The position numbers and the translations under genes are program-made. A model generated the notes under the pieces. The model made no database searches. It saw only the letters and a program-made list of their open reading frames with translations, and had not been told where the DNA came from. Below, one piece after another: positions 8,351 through 18,023 of a DNA stretch of 52,753 nucleotides; the stretch's first letter is position 1, and the number at the start of each line of letters is the position of its first letter. The stretch lies in NCBI GenBank assembly GCA_002696035.1, contig NZQV01000008.1:1-52753 (forward strand), given 5' to 3'. Source of the DNA: Balneola sp. GTDB lineage: Bacteria; Bacteroidota; Rhodothermia; Balneolales; Balneolaceae.

Positions 8351-10120
8351 ATGACTTTTGAAGGATGGGCCGTCTTATCCGTAATAATGATTTGTTTGGC
8401 GCTTTTGATCGGAACTTCGGTTTCGGTTGATATTATTTTATTTGCAGGGCTCGCTGTTTTATTTATATCTGGGATCATTCCTGCTGAGAACGCACTTTCA
8501 GGGTTTTCGAATGAAGGGATGCTTACGGTGGCTGCTTTATACATCGTAGCTGCTGGGTTGAAGGAAACCGGGGCCATCCAGTTTATAGTGCAACGCGTAA
8601 TGGGAAATGCCAAAACAGTAAAAAAAGCTCAGCTCAGGATCATGAGTCCCGTTATGGTGATGAGCGCCTTCCTGAACAACACCCCTATTGTGGCTTCCTT
8701 CATACCGGCGCTGGAGCGATGGAGCCGGATCTCCCAAATCCCTGTTTCCAAGATCCTCATTCCATTAAGCTATGCCGCCATTTTAGGAGGAACCTGTACC
8801 CTCATCGGAACTAGTACAAACCTGATCATAAACGGGTTGATGATTGAAGAAGGATCGGTTCGTTCTCTCGGAATTTTAGAACCTGCGCTTATAGGAATCC
8901 CATGCGCTATTGCAGGATTCATTTATTTATTCTTTTTGGGAGACCGGCTTCTACCCGAACGGGGATCAAGTATGGATACCTTTAAAGACCCGCGCGAATA
9001 TACCATCGAGATGATCGTGGAAGAGGAAAGTTCCCTTGCCGGAAAGACGATTGAAGATGCGGGTTTACGGAATCTCCCCGGATTGTTCCTGATCGAAATT
9101 CAGCGCAACAGCCGAACAATACCGGCTGTTGGACCCTACGAAAAAATCCGTGAAAATGACCGCCTTATTTTTACCGGAATTGTAGACTCAATCATTGATA
9201 TCCAGCAAATTACGGGCTTGGTGCCGGCCACAAATCAGGTATTCAAATTGGATGCACCACGGAATGAGCGTAAGATGATAGAGGCCGTGGTTTCGCGTTC
9301 CAATCCCTTGTTGGGAAATACGATCAGGGGCGGCGAGTTCAGAAACCGATACGATGCAGTTGTGTTAGCAGTATCCCGAAATGGGGAACGTATCAATGAA
9401 AAAGTGGGAGATATAAATCTTAAAAGTGGGGATGTTTTGCTGTTGGAAGCTCACCCTAACTTTGTAAGTAAATACAGAAATTCCAGCGATTTCTTTTTGG
9501 TCAGTTCCATTGAAGATTCCTCTCCTGTTACCTATGAAAAAGCATGGGTGGCCGGACTTTCCCTCACTGCAATGGTGGTTTTGGCAGCTACGGGAATCCT
9601 CAGCATGTTACAGGCTGCAATTCTGGCCGGTGGACTTTTATTGATCACGAAATGCTTTAACTACACAACCGCATTGGAAAGTGTGGATTGGCGGGTTCTC
9701 ATTGCCATTGCCTCTGCTCTTGGTTTGGGAAGTGCTCTTGAATATACTGGAGTAGCAGAACACCTGGCTACAAATTTGTTCAACTTTGCCGGCGATAATC
9801 CCGTCTTTGCTTTATTGCTGACTTATCTTGCTACCTGGCTGCTAACCGAAATGATCACCAACAATGCTGCCGCTGTTTTGATCTTTCCGATCGCGTTTTC
9901 ACTGGCTCAATCCCTTGGGGTAGACTTTATTCCCTTTGCTATGGTGATGATCATCGCAGCCTCGTCGAGCTTTTCTACGCCCATTGGCTACCAAACGAAC
10001 CTTATGGTGTATGGTCCGGGTGGGTACAAATTCACTGACTTCACGAGAATAGGGCTTCCACTGAATTTGATAGTAGCTGCAATCACCGTATTTTTGGTTC
10101 CTTATATATGGAATTTTTAA
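8351..10120 (+). CDS. SLC13/DASS-family permease with two RCK_C domains, probable sulfate transporter
   Basis: About 589 residues. Ten or more membrane segments flank two central TrkA-C-like regulatory domains (about residues 210-290 and 300-380). Family motifs are visible: FLNNTPIVASFIPAL and GTSTNLIINGL in the first half, TEMITNNAAAVLIFP and STPIGYQTNLMVYGPGGY in the second. Sulfate is the likely substrate because cysQ, cysD and cysNC follow at once. A GTG at 8345 could also start it; the ATG at 8351 is preferred. Confidence 0.85.
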   Translation: MTFEGWAVLSVIMICLALLIGTSVSVDIILFAGLAVLFISGIIPAENALSGFSNEGMLTVAALYIVAAGLKETGAIQFIVQRVMGNAKTVKKAQLRIMSPVMVMSAFLNNTPIVASFIPALERWSRISQIPVSKILIPLSYAAILGGTCTLIGTSTNLIINGLMIEEGSVRSLGILEPALIGIPCAIAGFIYLFFLGDRLLPERGSSMDTFKDPREYTIEMIVEEESSLAGKTIEDAGLRNLPGLFLIEIQRNSRTIPAVGPYEKIRENDRLIFTGIVDSIIDIQQITGLVPATNQVFKLDAPRNERKMIEAVVSRSNPLLGNTIRGGEFRNRYDAVVLAVSRNGERINEKVGDINLKSGDVLLLEAHPNFVSKYRNSSDFFLVSSIEDSSPVTYEKAWVAGLSLTAMVVLAATGILSMLQAAILAGGLLLITKCFNYTTALESVDWRVLIAIASALGLGSALEYTGVAEHLATNLFNFAGDNPVFALLLTYLATWLLTEMITNNAAAVLIFPIAFSLAQSLGVDFIPFAMVMIIAASSSFSTPIGYQTNLMVYGPGGYKFTDFTRIGLPLNLIVAAITVFLVPYIWNF

Positions 10121-10134
10121 ATAATTAAAGATGG

Positions 10135-10908
10135 ATGCTAAACCAAGTCATTAAGATAGCTGAAGAAGCGGGGCAAAAAATTTTAGAGTTTTACGATACG
10201 GAAGTCGAAGTTATTACCAAAGAGGACGATTCTCCACTCACGAAAGCCGACCTGGCTGCCCATCATATTATCGTAGATGCCCTTAAAGAGTTAGACCCCG
10301 AAACACCGGTAATTTCAGAAGAATCTGGGATTCCCGATTTTGAAGAACGACAACATTGGAATCGATTCTGGTTGGTTGACCCGCTGGATGGCACCAAGGA
10401 ATTCATCAAGAAAAATGGCGAGTTTACGGTGAACATTGCTCTTATTGAGGAGGGTAAGCCGACGCTTGGCGTAGTGTATGTGCCTGCATTTGACATCATG
10501 TACTACGGCGAGAAGGTTATCGGTTCTTATAAAAGAGAAGGTGATCAGAAAGCTGAAAAATTGGAAAGTCCGGTTTTTGAAGCACCGGGGAAAGCCCGAA
10601 TTGTGGTAAGTCGTTCTCATGGGGATGATACTACAGCCAAAAAACTCGAGAAACTGGATATTGAGGTTACTGAAGAGGTCCCATCCGGAAGCTCCATTAA
10701 ATTTTGTTTAGTGGCTGAAGGGAAAGCCGATCTGTATCCAAGATTTGGTCCTACCATGGAATGGGATACCGGCGCGGCCGATGCGGTATACCGCTTTTCC
10801 ACTAAGAACGGAGCAAAATCATCTCCATTGACCTACAATAAGAAGTCCATGAAAAATCCTTATTTTTTATTGGGAATCAACAAACACATAGATGCAGAAA
10901 ACTTATAA
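10135..10908 (+). CDS. cysQ: 3'(2'),5'-bisphosphate nucleotidase CysQ
   Basis: 257 residues of the inositol monophosphatase superfamily. Metal-site motifs are present: ISEESG near residue 60, DPLDGTKEF near residue 82 and EWDTGAADAV near residue 205. CysQ recycles the 3'-phosphoadenosine 5'-phosphate left by PAPS use. It starts 14 bp after the permease and precedes cysD. An upstream ATG at 10131 is in another frame and hits a stop at once. Confidence 0.92.
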   Translation: MLNQVIKIAEEAGQKILEFYDTEVEVITKEDDSPLTKADLAAHHIIVDALKELDPETPVISEESGIPDFEERQHWNRFWLVDPLDGTKEFIKKNGEFTVNIALIEEGKPTLGVVYVPAFDIMYYGEKVIGSYKREGDQKAEKLESPVFEAPGKARIVVSRSHGDDTTAKKLEKLDIEVTEEVPSGSSIKFCLVAEGKADLYPRFGPTMEWDTGAADAVYRFSTKNGAKSSPLTYNKKSMKNPYFLLGINKHIDAENL

Positions 10909-10953
10909 CTGCACGATCTGCTAATTTCTATTACAAATTATTTATTGAACACC

Positions 10954-11862
10954 ATGAGTGTAAAACAATCAAAATCTCATCTTAAAGAATTAGAAAACGA
11001 AGGCATTTACGTAATGAGGGAAGTAGCTGCTCAGTTCGACCGGCCAGTGCTACTCTTTTCAGGGGGGAAGGATTCTATTGTGATGTTCCACCTTGCGCTG
11101 AAAGCCTTTCATCCGGGCAAGGTTCCATTTCCGTTGATGCATATCGACACGGGGCATAATTTCCCTGAGACCATTGAATTCCGTGATAAACTGGTGGAGA
11201 AGTATGGTGTTGAACTTATTGTAGGAAGTGTTCAGGAATCCATTGACAAAGGCCGGGTGGAAGAAGAAACCGGCCCCGATGCTTCCCGGAATGCCCTTCA
11301 AACCACGACACTGCTAGATACGCTGAAGGAATACGAAGTAGATGCAGCCCTTGGGGGCGGTCGCCGTGATGAGGAAAAAGCCCGCGCCAAAGAACGCTTT
11401 TTCTCCCACCGGGATGTGTTTGGTCAGTGGGACCCCAAGAACCAACGCCCCGAGCTGTGGAATCTCTTTAATGGCAGAAAAAAGCCGGGCGAGAATTTTC
11501 GCGTATTTCCGATCAGTAACTGGACGGAGATGGATGTGTGGCAGTATATAGCACAGGAGAAGATCGATATTCCGGAATTGTATTTTGCGCACGAGCGTAA
11601 GGTATTTGACCGCCGTGGCGTGTGGCTGGCCGATACGGATTTTGTGAACCGCATGGAAGATGAGGAGCTGGAGACCAGAACTGTTCGTTTTCGAACTATT
11701 GGTGATGCTACTTGTACGGGCGCCGTAGAATCGGAGGCTTCCAATCTAGAAGAGATCATTCAGGAAGTAGCTGCTGCCCGCCAGACAGAACGAGGCAATC
11801 GTCATGACGACAAGCGTAGCGAGACGGCTATGGAAGACCGTAAACGGCAGGGATACTTTTAG
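10954..11862 (+). CDS. cysD: Sulfate adenylyltransferase subunit 2
   Basis: About 302 residues. The PP-loop motif SGGKDSIVM lies near residue 36, and the conserved block EEKARAKERFFS plus WNLFNGR and FPISNWTEMDVWQYI are all typical of CysD. With CysN it makes adenosine 5'-phosphosulfate from ATP and sulfate. A TTG nine bases earlier is possible; the ATG at 10954 is chosen. cysNC follows after 54 bp. Confidence 0.95.
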   Translation: MSVKQSKSHLKELENEGIYVMREVAAQFDRPVLLFSGGKDSIVMFHLALKAFHPGKVPFPLMHIDTGHNFPETIEFRDKLVEKYGVELIVGSVQESIDKGRVEEETGPDASRNALQTTTLLDTLKEYEVDAALGGGRRDEEKARAKERFFSHRDVFGQWDPKNQRPELWNLFNGRKKPGENFRVFPISNWTEMDVWQYIAQEKIDIPELYFAHERKVFDRRGVWLADTDFVNRMEDEELETRTVRFRTIGDATCTGAVESEASNLEEIIQEVAAARQTERGNRHDDKRSETAMEDRKRQGYF

Positions 11863-11916
11863 AATATCCAATATTGAATAACGAACACTGAATATCGAAC
11901 TTTTTTATTTCTCATA

Positions 11917-13830
11917 ATGAGCGACTCAAACGGACAATCTAACAACCCCAACAACGACAATAAATACCTGGATATGGATCTGCTCCGGTTTACCACAGCC
12001 GGGAGCGTGGATGATGGGAAAAGTACGCTGATCGGGCGGCTTTTCTACGATTCGAAATCCATTTTTGAAGACCAGATGGAAGCCATCGAAAAATCCAGTA
12101 AAAGCAGTGGGGAAGAGGAAGTGAATCTCGCCCTGCTAACCGACGGACTTAAAGCCGAGCGCGAGCAAAAGATCACGATCGATGTGGCGTACCGGTATTT
12201 TGCCACGCCGAAACGAAAATTTATTATCGCCGATACGCCGGGGCATACCCAGTACACCCGCAATATGGTGACCGGGGCCTCCACGGCAGATCTTGCGGTG
12301 ATTTTAGTGGACGCTTCCAAAGGCCTTCTTACCCAATCTCGCCGGCATGCCTTTATTTCTTCGCTGCTTCGCATTCCTCACCTTGTGGTGGCTGTGAACA
12401 AAATGGATCTGGTGGATTATGATGAGCAAGTATTTAATGAGATCGTTGCTGACTTTCGGAAATTTGCCAAGAAATTAAATGTCACCGATGTCACCTACAT
12501 CCCGATTTCAGCGTTGAAAGGCGATAATGTGGTGTCAAAAAGTGAGAATATGCCATGGTACAACGGCTCGGCCATGCTTCATCACCTGGAAACGGTAAAA
12601 GTGGATGCCGACGATAACATCGTGGACTTCCGGTTTCCGGTGCAGTACGTTATTCGCCCCAACCAAAACTTCCGGGGTTTTTCAGGAAGAATTGCGTCCG
12701 GACATATCCGACCAGGCGATGAGATCACGGTGTTACCATCCGGACTTCATTCCAAAGTAAAAGAAATTGTAACCCGTGATGAGAAACTCGAAGTAGCCTA
12801 TCCAGGCGATTCGGTAACCATTACCATGGAAGATGAGATCGATATATCGCGGGGCGATATGATCGTTCGGAAAAATAATGTTCCTACCGTTCGAAACGAT
12901 TTTGAAGCGTATGTGTGCTGGATGAACGAGAAACCGATGGAGCTGAATAAGCAGTATCTCATCCGGCATACTTCTAAAACCACCCAGGTATTTGCCGAAG
13001 ATCTGCTGTACCGCATGAATGTGGACTCCCTGAACCGTGAAGAAGACGCCACGAAGCTTGAACTCAACGAAATTGGCCGGGTGCGCCTGAAGACCAGTCA
13101 GCCACTGTTCTTTGATGCCTATCAGATCAATAAGAAAACCGGAAGTTTTGTCATTATCGATCCGACCACCAATGTAACGGTAGGCGGCGGGATGATGAGA
13201 GCAGGTTCTACCGTATCTGAAGAATCAAAAAGCAGAAGTATCTCCAAAGAAAAATCCCCTAATGTGGTTTGGGAGCCGTGGAATATTCCACGCGAGGAAC
13301 GGGAGAAGCGAAACGGGCACTCTTCGGAGCTGTTATGGCTAACCGGAATTTCCGGTGCGGGCAAAAGCACGATCGCAAAAGAACTCGAACGCCGACTGTT
13401 TGATGAAGGCAAACAAACGGTTTTACTTGATGGAGATCAGGTGCGTCACGGGCTCAACGGAGATCTTGGCTTTAGCCCGTCCGACCGAACGGAGAATATT
13501 CGTCGTGTTGGAGAGGTAGCCCGATTGTTCTATGAGCATGGTAATGTGGTGATCTGCACCTTTGTTTCCCCGTATGAAAACGACCGCCATTATGTAAGTC
13601 AGTTGTTCCCGGAAGGCTCATTTAAGACCATCCATATCACCTGTGATCCTAAGACAGCTCAGCAGCGAGACCCCAAAGGCCTGTACAAGAAAGCTAAGGA
13701 AGGAGAGATCACAGGACTAACCGGCTATGATGCAGATCATGAAGCACCTGAAAATCCCGCTTTAACCATCAATACGGACGAAGTATCTGTTGAGGAAGCG
13801 GTTGAGAAGATCATGGAGATAATCGGCTAA
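11917..13830 (+). CDS. cysNC: Fused sulfate adenylyltransferase subunit 1 and APS kinase
   Basis: 637 residues. The N-terminal GTPase (G1 GSVDDGKST near residue 31, G3 DTPGHTQY near residue 106, G4 NKMD near residue 160) drives CysD; EF-Tu-like beta domains follow. The C-terminal ~180 residues are an APS kinase with P-loop GISGAGKST near residue 482 and DGDQVRHGLNGDLGFS. The fusion makes PAPS directly. No PAPS or sulfite reductase is in view, so PAPS could serve sulfation as well as reduction. Confidence 0.95.
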   Translation: MSDSNGQSNNPNNDNKYLDMDLLRFTTAGSVDDGKSTLIGRLFYDSKSIFEDQMEAIEKSSKSSGEEEVNLALLTDGLKAEREQKITIDVAYRYFATPKRKFIIADTPGHTQYTRNMVTGASTADLAVILVDASKGLLTQSRRHAFISSLLRIPHLVVAVNKMDLVDYDEQVFNEIVADFRKFAKKLNVTDVTYIPISALKGDNVVSKSENMPWYNGSAMLHHLETVKVDADDNIVDFRFPVQYVIRPNQNFRGFSGRIASGHIRPGDEITVLPSGLHSKVKEIVTRDEKLEVAYPGDSVTITMEDEIDISRGDMIVRKNNVPTVRNDFEAYVCWMNEKPMELNKQYLIRHTSKTTQVFAEDLLYRMNVDSLNREEDATKLELNEIGRVRLKTSQPLFFDAYQINKKTGSFVIIDPTTNVTVGGGMMRAGSTVSEESKSRSISKEKSPNVVWEPWNIPREEREKRNGHSSELLWLTGISGAGKSTIAKELERRLFDEGKQTVLLDGDQVRHGLNGDLGFSPSDRTENIRRVGEVARLFYEHGNVVICTFVSPYENDRHYVSQLFPEGSFKTIHITCDPKTAQQRDPKGLYKKAKEGEITGLTGYDADHEAPENPALTINTDEVSVEEAVEKIMEIIG

Positions 13831-13885
13831 AAACATCGAACAGGATGAGAAGTCCTTCAATTCGGTCTCTAAAAATTTCAAAACA

Positions 13886-13920
13886 AAAAAAGCCGTTCAA
13901 TGTAAGTTGAACGGCTTTTT
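13886..13920. terminator. Bidirectional rho-independent terminator
   Basis: AAGCCGTTCAA (13890-13900) pairs with TTGAACGGCTT (13907-13917), flanked by an A run on the left and a T run on the right. It lies between convergent cysNC and the tyrosine autokinase gene and can serve both. Confidence 0.9.
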
Positions 13921-13986
13921 GCATTAATAAAGGTGAGAGACATACTTCCCTTAAATTTTAAAAAAGGAAAGGAAGGTTAGATGGTA

Positions 13987-16371
13987 TTATGCTTTGTCCT
14001 CTTCGTAATAATCACTGTAAGCTCGCTTGTAATAGTAATAGTTGGTGTAATAATCACTACTCTTCTTAGGATCAAATGCATTCAATACTAATCCGACTAT
14101 TTCAGCATTAAGTTGTTTTAGTCCGTTAAGCGTGAACTCAAGTTCTTTATGCGTAGTTGTTGCAAAGCGACTTACCACAATAATTCCGTCGGTCAGCCTT
14201 AATAGAGATGCAGAATCCGAAATAATGCCATAAGGGGCAGTATCAAGAATAATGTGATCGTATTTGTCTTTAAGTTTGTCAATTACATCTTTTAAACGGC
14301 GACTATCAAGTACACTTGCTGGTTCCGGGGTTTTCTTGCCCACTGTCAATAGGTCTACGTTTGGAGCAATGGTCGGATTAATTGTTGAATCAAAGCCAGC
14401 AGTATCAAAAAGCATTTCTACAATCCCAGGCTCTTTATTTTCACCAAAGATCTTATGCATTGTTGGTCGTCTCAAATCCAGATCAATAATAAGAACGCTT
14501 TTCTCAGCTTCAGCAAAAGTAACAGCCAGGTTAGCGGCAATGGTACTTTTACCTTCTCCTTTTGTAGAACTTGTAACCATCAATACTTTGTAATCTTTAT
14601 CAGGATTAGCATAAATAGTATTGATCCTTAGCCGTCTGTAAGCTTCAGAAATGGGGGATATATGATCCAAAAAAGTCAATAACTGGTTGGAAACCGGTTT
14701 GCCTTGAACATACTGTTTTTGTCCCGGATCAAAAGAATCGATAATGTTGAAGTCGGGTATATTGCCGAGGAATGGTACTTTATAACTTCTAAGGGCATCA
14801 GAAGATTTAATAGTGTCATCCAATGCTTCTTTGATAAATATAAAGCCTACACCCAAAATTCCGCCTAAGAGAAACCCTATAAGTACCCATAGTTTCTTTT
14901 GAGGTTTAATTGGATTGTTTGGAACGACTGCATAATCTAAGGGGCGACCCATACCAAATTGTGTTCGTTCCCAGAGGTTCATTTCAGCAAATTGGTTAGA
15001 GACCAAGAGATAAAGCTCTTCATTGATTTTTACATCTCTCTTAAGCCGGGCTAATTCAATGATTTCTCTGGGTAAACCATCAAACTGTCGGTTAAACATC
15101 GCGGCCCGTTTTGTCAGAGCCTCTATTTGCGCCTCATACTGAGATTTTTCTACCCGAAGCTGGATAAGTTTCTCATTGATTTGAATGATCTTTTCAGCTA
15201 TTCCTCCACTTTCGCTGCCAAGAAAACTAAGAGCGAGAGAGGAACTGGAGTTTATTAATCTGTTGGCAATAGATTTTATCTGATCTTGAGTGGCTTCAAT
15301 TTGATTTTCAATTTTAACCAATTCCGGATGTTCGGGATTTTCTCTGAGCTCCGGATTTCTTTGCATCAACATTAACTTCTCAGTTTGAAGTTCTGCTAAC
15401 CTGAATTGAAAATTAGTTAGTTGAGGTCCAAGGCTTTCAGAAATTTTATCGGCTAGACCGGGTTTTACTTCCTCGAGTTGATTCTCGTAGGTACTAATAG
15501 CAGAATTAACGGATACAAGCTGCACCTCTATTTCCTGCTTTTTTGTTTCAAGTGTAGAGATATTATTGATCAGCTGTTCCGTTTGAGCATCTACAGCAAG
15601 TAGATTTGAGGAATCCATAAAAGCTTGAAGCTCATTTTCAGTTTCTCTAAGCTGTTCCTCTATACTACTTCTTTCCTGCCGAAGAAAACTTAGGGCAGAT
15701 GAAGCCATAGTGCGGTTTTGAGCCGTTGACAACCTAGAGTAAGTATCCATTGTAAGATTACTTATGTAGGCGGTTTCTTCAGGAAGAGGACTTTCGAATC
15801 CAATACTTACAATGTCTGTTTGCTGATCAACTCGTTCAGCGGTTAGGTTATTTCTGATCCTCATGGCTACAGTATCCCGACCGATGGTAGTTGAATCATC
15901 AGGATAAGCACGCCAAATTACAGGGTATTTATGTCCAGACTCTGTAAATTTTTTAGCCAAAACACTATCAGCTAAATCTTCACTAAGAGTTCTTGATTTT
16001 ATGATTTGGAGTTCATTCGCGATAGTACTTCCGGCTCCGATACCATAGGTTGTTGTCAATAAATTGGAAAGATCTGAGCCAGCATATGAGTATCTATTTT
16101 CACTTTCAGTAATGAATATCGTTCCTTCACTCTTGTAAATAGGTGTCTGAGAGATTGCAAGTACAGCAGCAATGACAGTAAAAACACCCAAGAAAACCAG
16201 CAGTGTCCACTTATTCTGTAAAAGTGTACTGAAAAGTTTGAACAAATCAATCTCATCATCTTCAGCATTCTGCTGAAAATTGTTTCCGCTATTAAAATTG
16301 GGACCTGTATAAAACCCATTATTATTCCCATTTTTATGGGGATAATGGTGTTCGTTAGAGGATGAATCCAT
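13987..16371 (-). CDS. Wzc-like polysaccharide co-polymerase and tyrosine autokinase
   Basis: 794 residues. A Wzz domain follows the first membrane segment (about residue 54), then long coiled-coil helices (about 225-425), a second membrane segment near 500 (LWVLIGFLLGGILGVGFIF), and a BY-kinase domain with Walker A GEGKSTIAANL near 605, Walker A' LIIDLDLRRP and Walker B LDTAPYG. The tail is tyrosine-rich (YYTNYYYYKR...YYEED), the autophosphorylation cluster. Such proteins control capsule or exopolysaccharide chain length. No other polysaccharide genes are adjacent. Confidence 0.93.
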   Translation of the reverse strand: MDSSSNEHHYPHKNGNNNGFYTGPNFNSGNNFQQNAEDDEIDLFKLFSTLLQNKWTLLVFLGVFTVIAAVLAISQTPIYKSEGTIFITESENRYSYAGSDLSNLLTTTYGIGAGSTIANELQIIKSRTLSEDLADSVLAKKFTESGHKYPVIWRAYPDDSTTIGRDTVAMRIRNNLTAERVDQQTDIVSIGFESPLPEETAYISNLTMDTYSRLSTAQNRTMASSALSFLRQERSSIEEQLRETENELQAFMDSSNLLAVDAQTEQLINNISTLETKKQEIEVQLVSVNSAISTYENQLEEVKPGLADKISESLGPQLTNFQFRLAELQTEKLMLMQRNPELRENPEHPELVKIENQIEATQDQIKSIANRLINSSSSLALSFLGSESGGIAEKIIQINEKLIQLRVEKSQYEAQIEALTKRAAMFNRQFDGLPREIIELARLKRDVKINEELYLLVSNQFAEMNLWERTQFGMGRPLDYAVVPNNPIKPQKKLWVLIGFLLGGILGVGFIFIKEALDDTIKSSDALRSYKVPFLGNIPDFNIIDSFDPGQKQYVQGKPVSNQLLTFLDHISPISEAYRRLRINTIYANPDKDYKVLMVTSSTKGEGKSTIAANLAVTFAEAEKSVLIIDLDLRRPTMHKIFGENKEPGIVEMLFDTAGFDSTINPTIAPNVDLLTVGKKTPEPASVLDSRRLKDVIDKLKDKYDHIILDTAPYGIISDSASLLRLTDGIIVVSRFATTTHKELEFTLNGLKQLNAEIVGLVLNAFDPKKSSDYYTNYYYYKRAYSDYYEEDKA

Positions 16372-16473
16372 AAATTACTCTTATTAAATACTCAACTTCA
16401 CTAATTTTTAAGAAATGAAGTTAACAAAGAATCCTGATTCTTCGCAGAATTATTCGCCTTTTAATTTTTTTAG

Positions 16474-16487
16474 TTTAGCATGCTAAA
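16474..16487. promoter_or_regulatory. 14-bp perfect palindrome in a divergent promoter region
   Basis: TTTAGCATGCTAAA lies in the AT-rich 244-bp gap between the divergent tyrosine autokinase and phosphodiesterase genes, about 100 bp upstream of the first and 130 bp from the second. Its symmetry suggests a repressor or activator site; no regulator is identified. Confidence 0.4.
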
Positions 16488-16615
16488 ATAGCAAATTAAC
16501 TTGATTACAACCATTATATTAAGATTATAAAACAACTGAAAAGAGAAAAGATTGTTTTATACTTTATTGCACTTGCAAATCCAGAATTATTATTCAACAG
16601 TTTAAGTAGAATCCT

Positions 16616-17326
16616 TTGGAAAAAATCGCTCTGATTTCTGATGTACATGGAAACTTTCCGGCTTTAGAAAACGTGGTAAGGGAGTTAGAAAAACATAATC
16701 CTGATACGTGGATATGCCTTGGAGACATTGTGGGCTACGGTCCTCATCCTTCAAAGTGTATCGACCTGATACGTGAAAAAGAAATGGTTTGTGTATTGGG
16801 CAATCATGATGCCGGAGTAAATGGAAAAATGTCACTAAAGTACTTTCGGAACCCTAACCGCAGATTAATTGAAAAAACAAGAGAGTTGTTAACGAATGAG
16901 CAGTTAGAATGGCTGAAATCTCTTCCGCTAACCGCTGAAAGTGAGAAAGATCTTTGGCAGGCTGTGCACGCATCTCCAGAAAAACCGGAGCGATGGGACT
17001 ATCTTGAAAGTGCATTTAAAATGAGACCCATGCTTGAAAAGTTAACAAAGAAAGTTTGCTTTATTGGTCATACACACAGGCCTGCACTGGTATCAGAGGC
17101 CATTGGAGTCAAGAATTTTGAGGAAGGACATCGATACTTTATTAATCCGGGGAGTGTTGGTCAACCCAGAGATGGCGACCAGAGAGCCTCATGTGCTATT
17201 GTTAACTTTAAAGATTATGAGTACAAAAACTTCAGGGTTGAGTTTGAATTGGGGGGAGTACTGATGGACCTGGAGAAAATTGGATTCTCGAGAAGAGAAG
17301 CTGAGTATTTAATGAGAGTAAGTTAA
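16616..17326 (+). CDS. Metallophosphoesterase (YfcE/MJ0936-like)
   Basis: 236 residues beginning at a TTG codon; no ATG gives the conserved N terminus. Calcineurin-like metal motifs are in order: SDVHGNFPAL (residue 8), GDIVGYG (36), GNHD (62), GHTHRP (about 147) and NPGSVGQPRDGD (about 178). This subgroup includes phosphodiesterases of low specificity; natural substrate unknown. Monocistronic. Confidence 0.85.
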   Translation: MEKIALISDVHGNFPALENVVRELEKHNPDTWICLGDIVGYGPHPSKCIDLIREKEMVCVLGNHDAGVNGKMSLKYFRNPNRRLIEKTRELLTNEQLEWLKSLPLTAESEKDLWQAVHASPEKPERWDYLESAFKMRPMLEKLTKKVCFIGHTHRPALVSEAIGVKNFEEGHRYFINPGSVGQPRDGDQRASCAIVNFKDYEYKNFRVEFELGGVLMDLEKIGFSRREAEYLMRVS

Positions 17327-17413
17327 ATTTTAACAGGAATAATTTATGAACTTCAGATACCTAAAATGGTGTATTTTTTTCTATCTTAGGCTTTCATAAA
17401 AAAATATCTATTC

Positions 17414-17950
17414 ATGACTTTTATACGATTAACGCTTATTTCAATATTCCTTTTTATTGGTTTTGAATCTATTCATGCACAGGGCAGGCAAACTCCCGTA
17501 TCTCAGCAGTTCCGGTTAGGAGAAAGAATTATACGTATCGCTGAACCCGGACAGCTTGCAGATTCTGTAAATGTATGGGGTGATGTAGGAAGTTCTGGCC
17601 GGTATTTGGTGCCTAAAGGTACAACCTTGCCTTTATTGCTATCTTATAGTTTTGGTCCGCAAACTCTGAGGGATGGACAGACAAACCTTGACTGGTCAAA
17701 AATGAGGGTGGAAATTAATATTCAGGAATATGATGAAGAGAATAACCTTCAAACTATGAAGGAATTTAAATATCGATTTGAAGAACCATTTCCTGAAGGA
17801 ATGTATAAATTCGTGGTTCAAAATGACCAAACTGTAACCGTGCGCGTAAAACGGAAAGCATCTTTTAGAGATTATGTAGGCGTAATTGCACCGGTTATTT
17901 CTGCTATTGCAACCTCAATTATTATTGTTGATCGGTTGGCTGGTAATTAA
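17414..17950 (+). CDS. Hypothetical exported protein with C-terminal membrane segment
   Basis: 178 residues. A signal peptide ends near IHAQ (residue 23). The body contains WGDVGSSGRYLVPKGTTLPLLLSYSFGP, reminiscent of the SLBB/soluble-ligand style fold of polysaccharide export proteins (W.V..PG.Y), and a hydrophobic end (VGVIAPVISAIATSIIIV) that may anchor it. The likeness to SLBB domains and the nearby autokinase hint at a role in polysaccharide export, but this is inference. Confidence 0.5.
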   Translation: MTFIRLTLISIFLFIGFESIHAQGRQTPVSQQFRLGERIIRIAEPGQLADSVNVWGDVGSSGRYLVPKGTTLPLLLSYSFGPQTLRDGQTNLDWSKMRVEINIQEYDEENNLQTMKEFKYRFEEPFPEGMYKFVVQNDQTVTVRVKRKASFRDYVGVIAPVISAIATSIIIVDRLAGN

Positions 17951-17971
17951 AAAATATTGGAATGAAATAAG

Positions 17972-18005
17972 AAAGGGAGCACAAAAAATGTGCTCCCTTT
18001 TTTTT
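17972..18005. terminator. Bidirectional rho-independent terminator
   Basis: AAAGGGAGCACA pairs with TGTGCTCCCTTT around an A-rich loop, followed by a run of T residues. Placed between the convergent exported-protein gene and the opuAC-like gene. Confidence 0.9.
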
Positions 18006-18023
18006 GTGTAATGTTTTGCGAAT

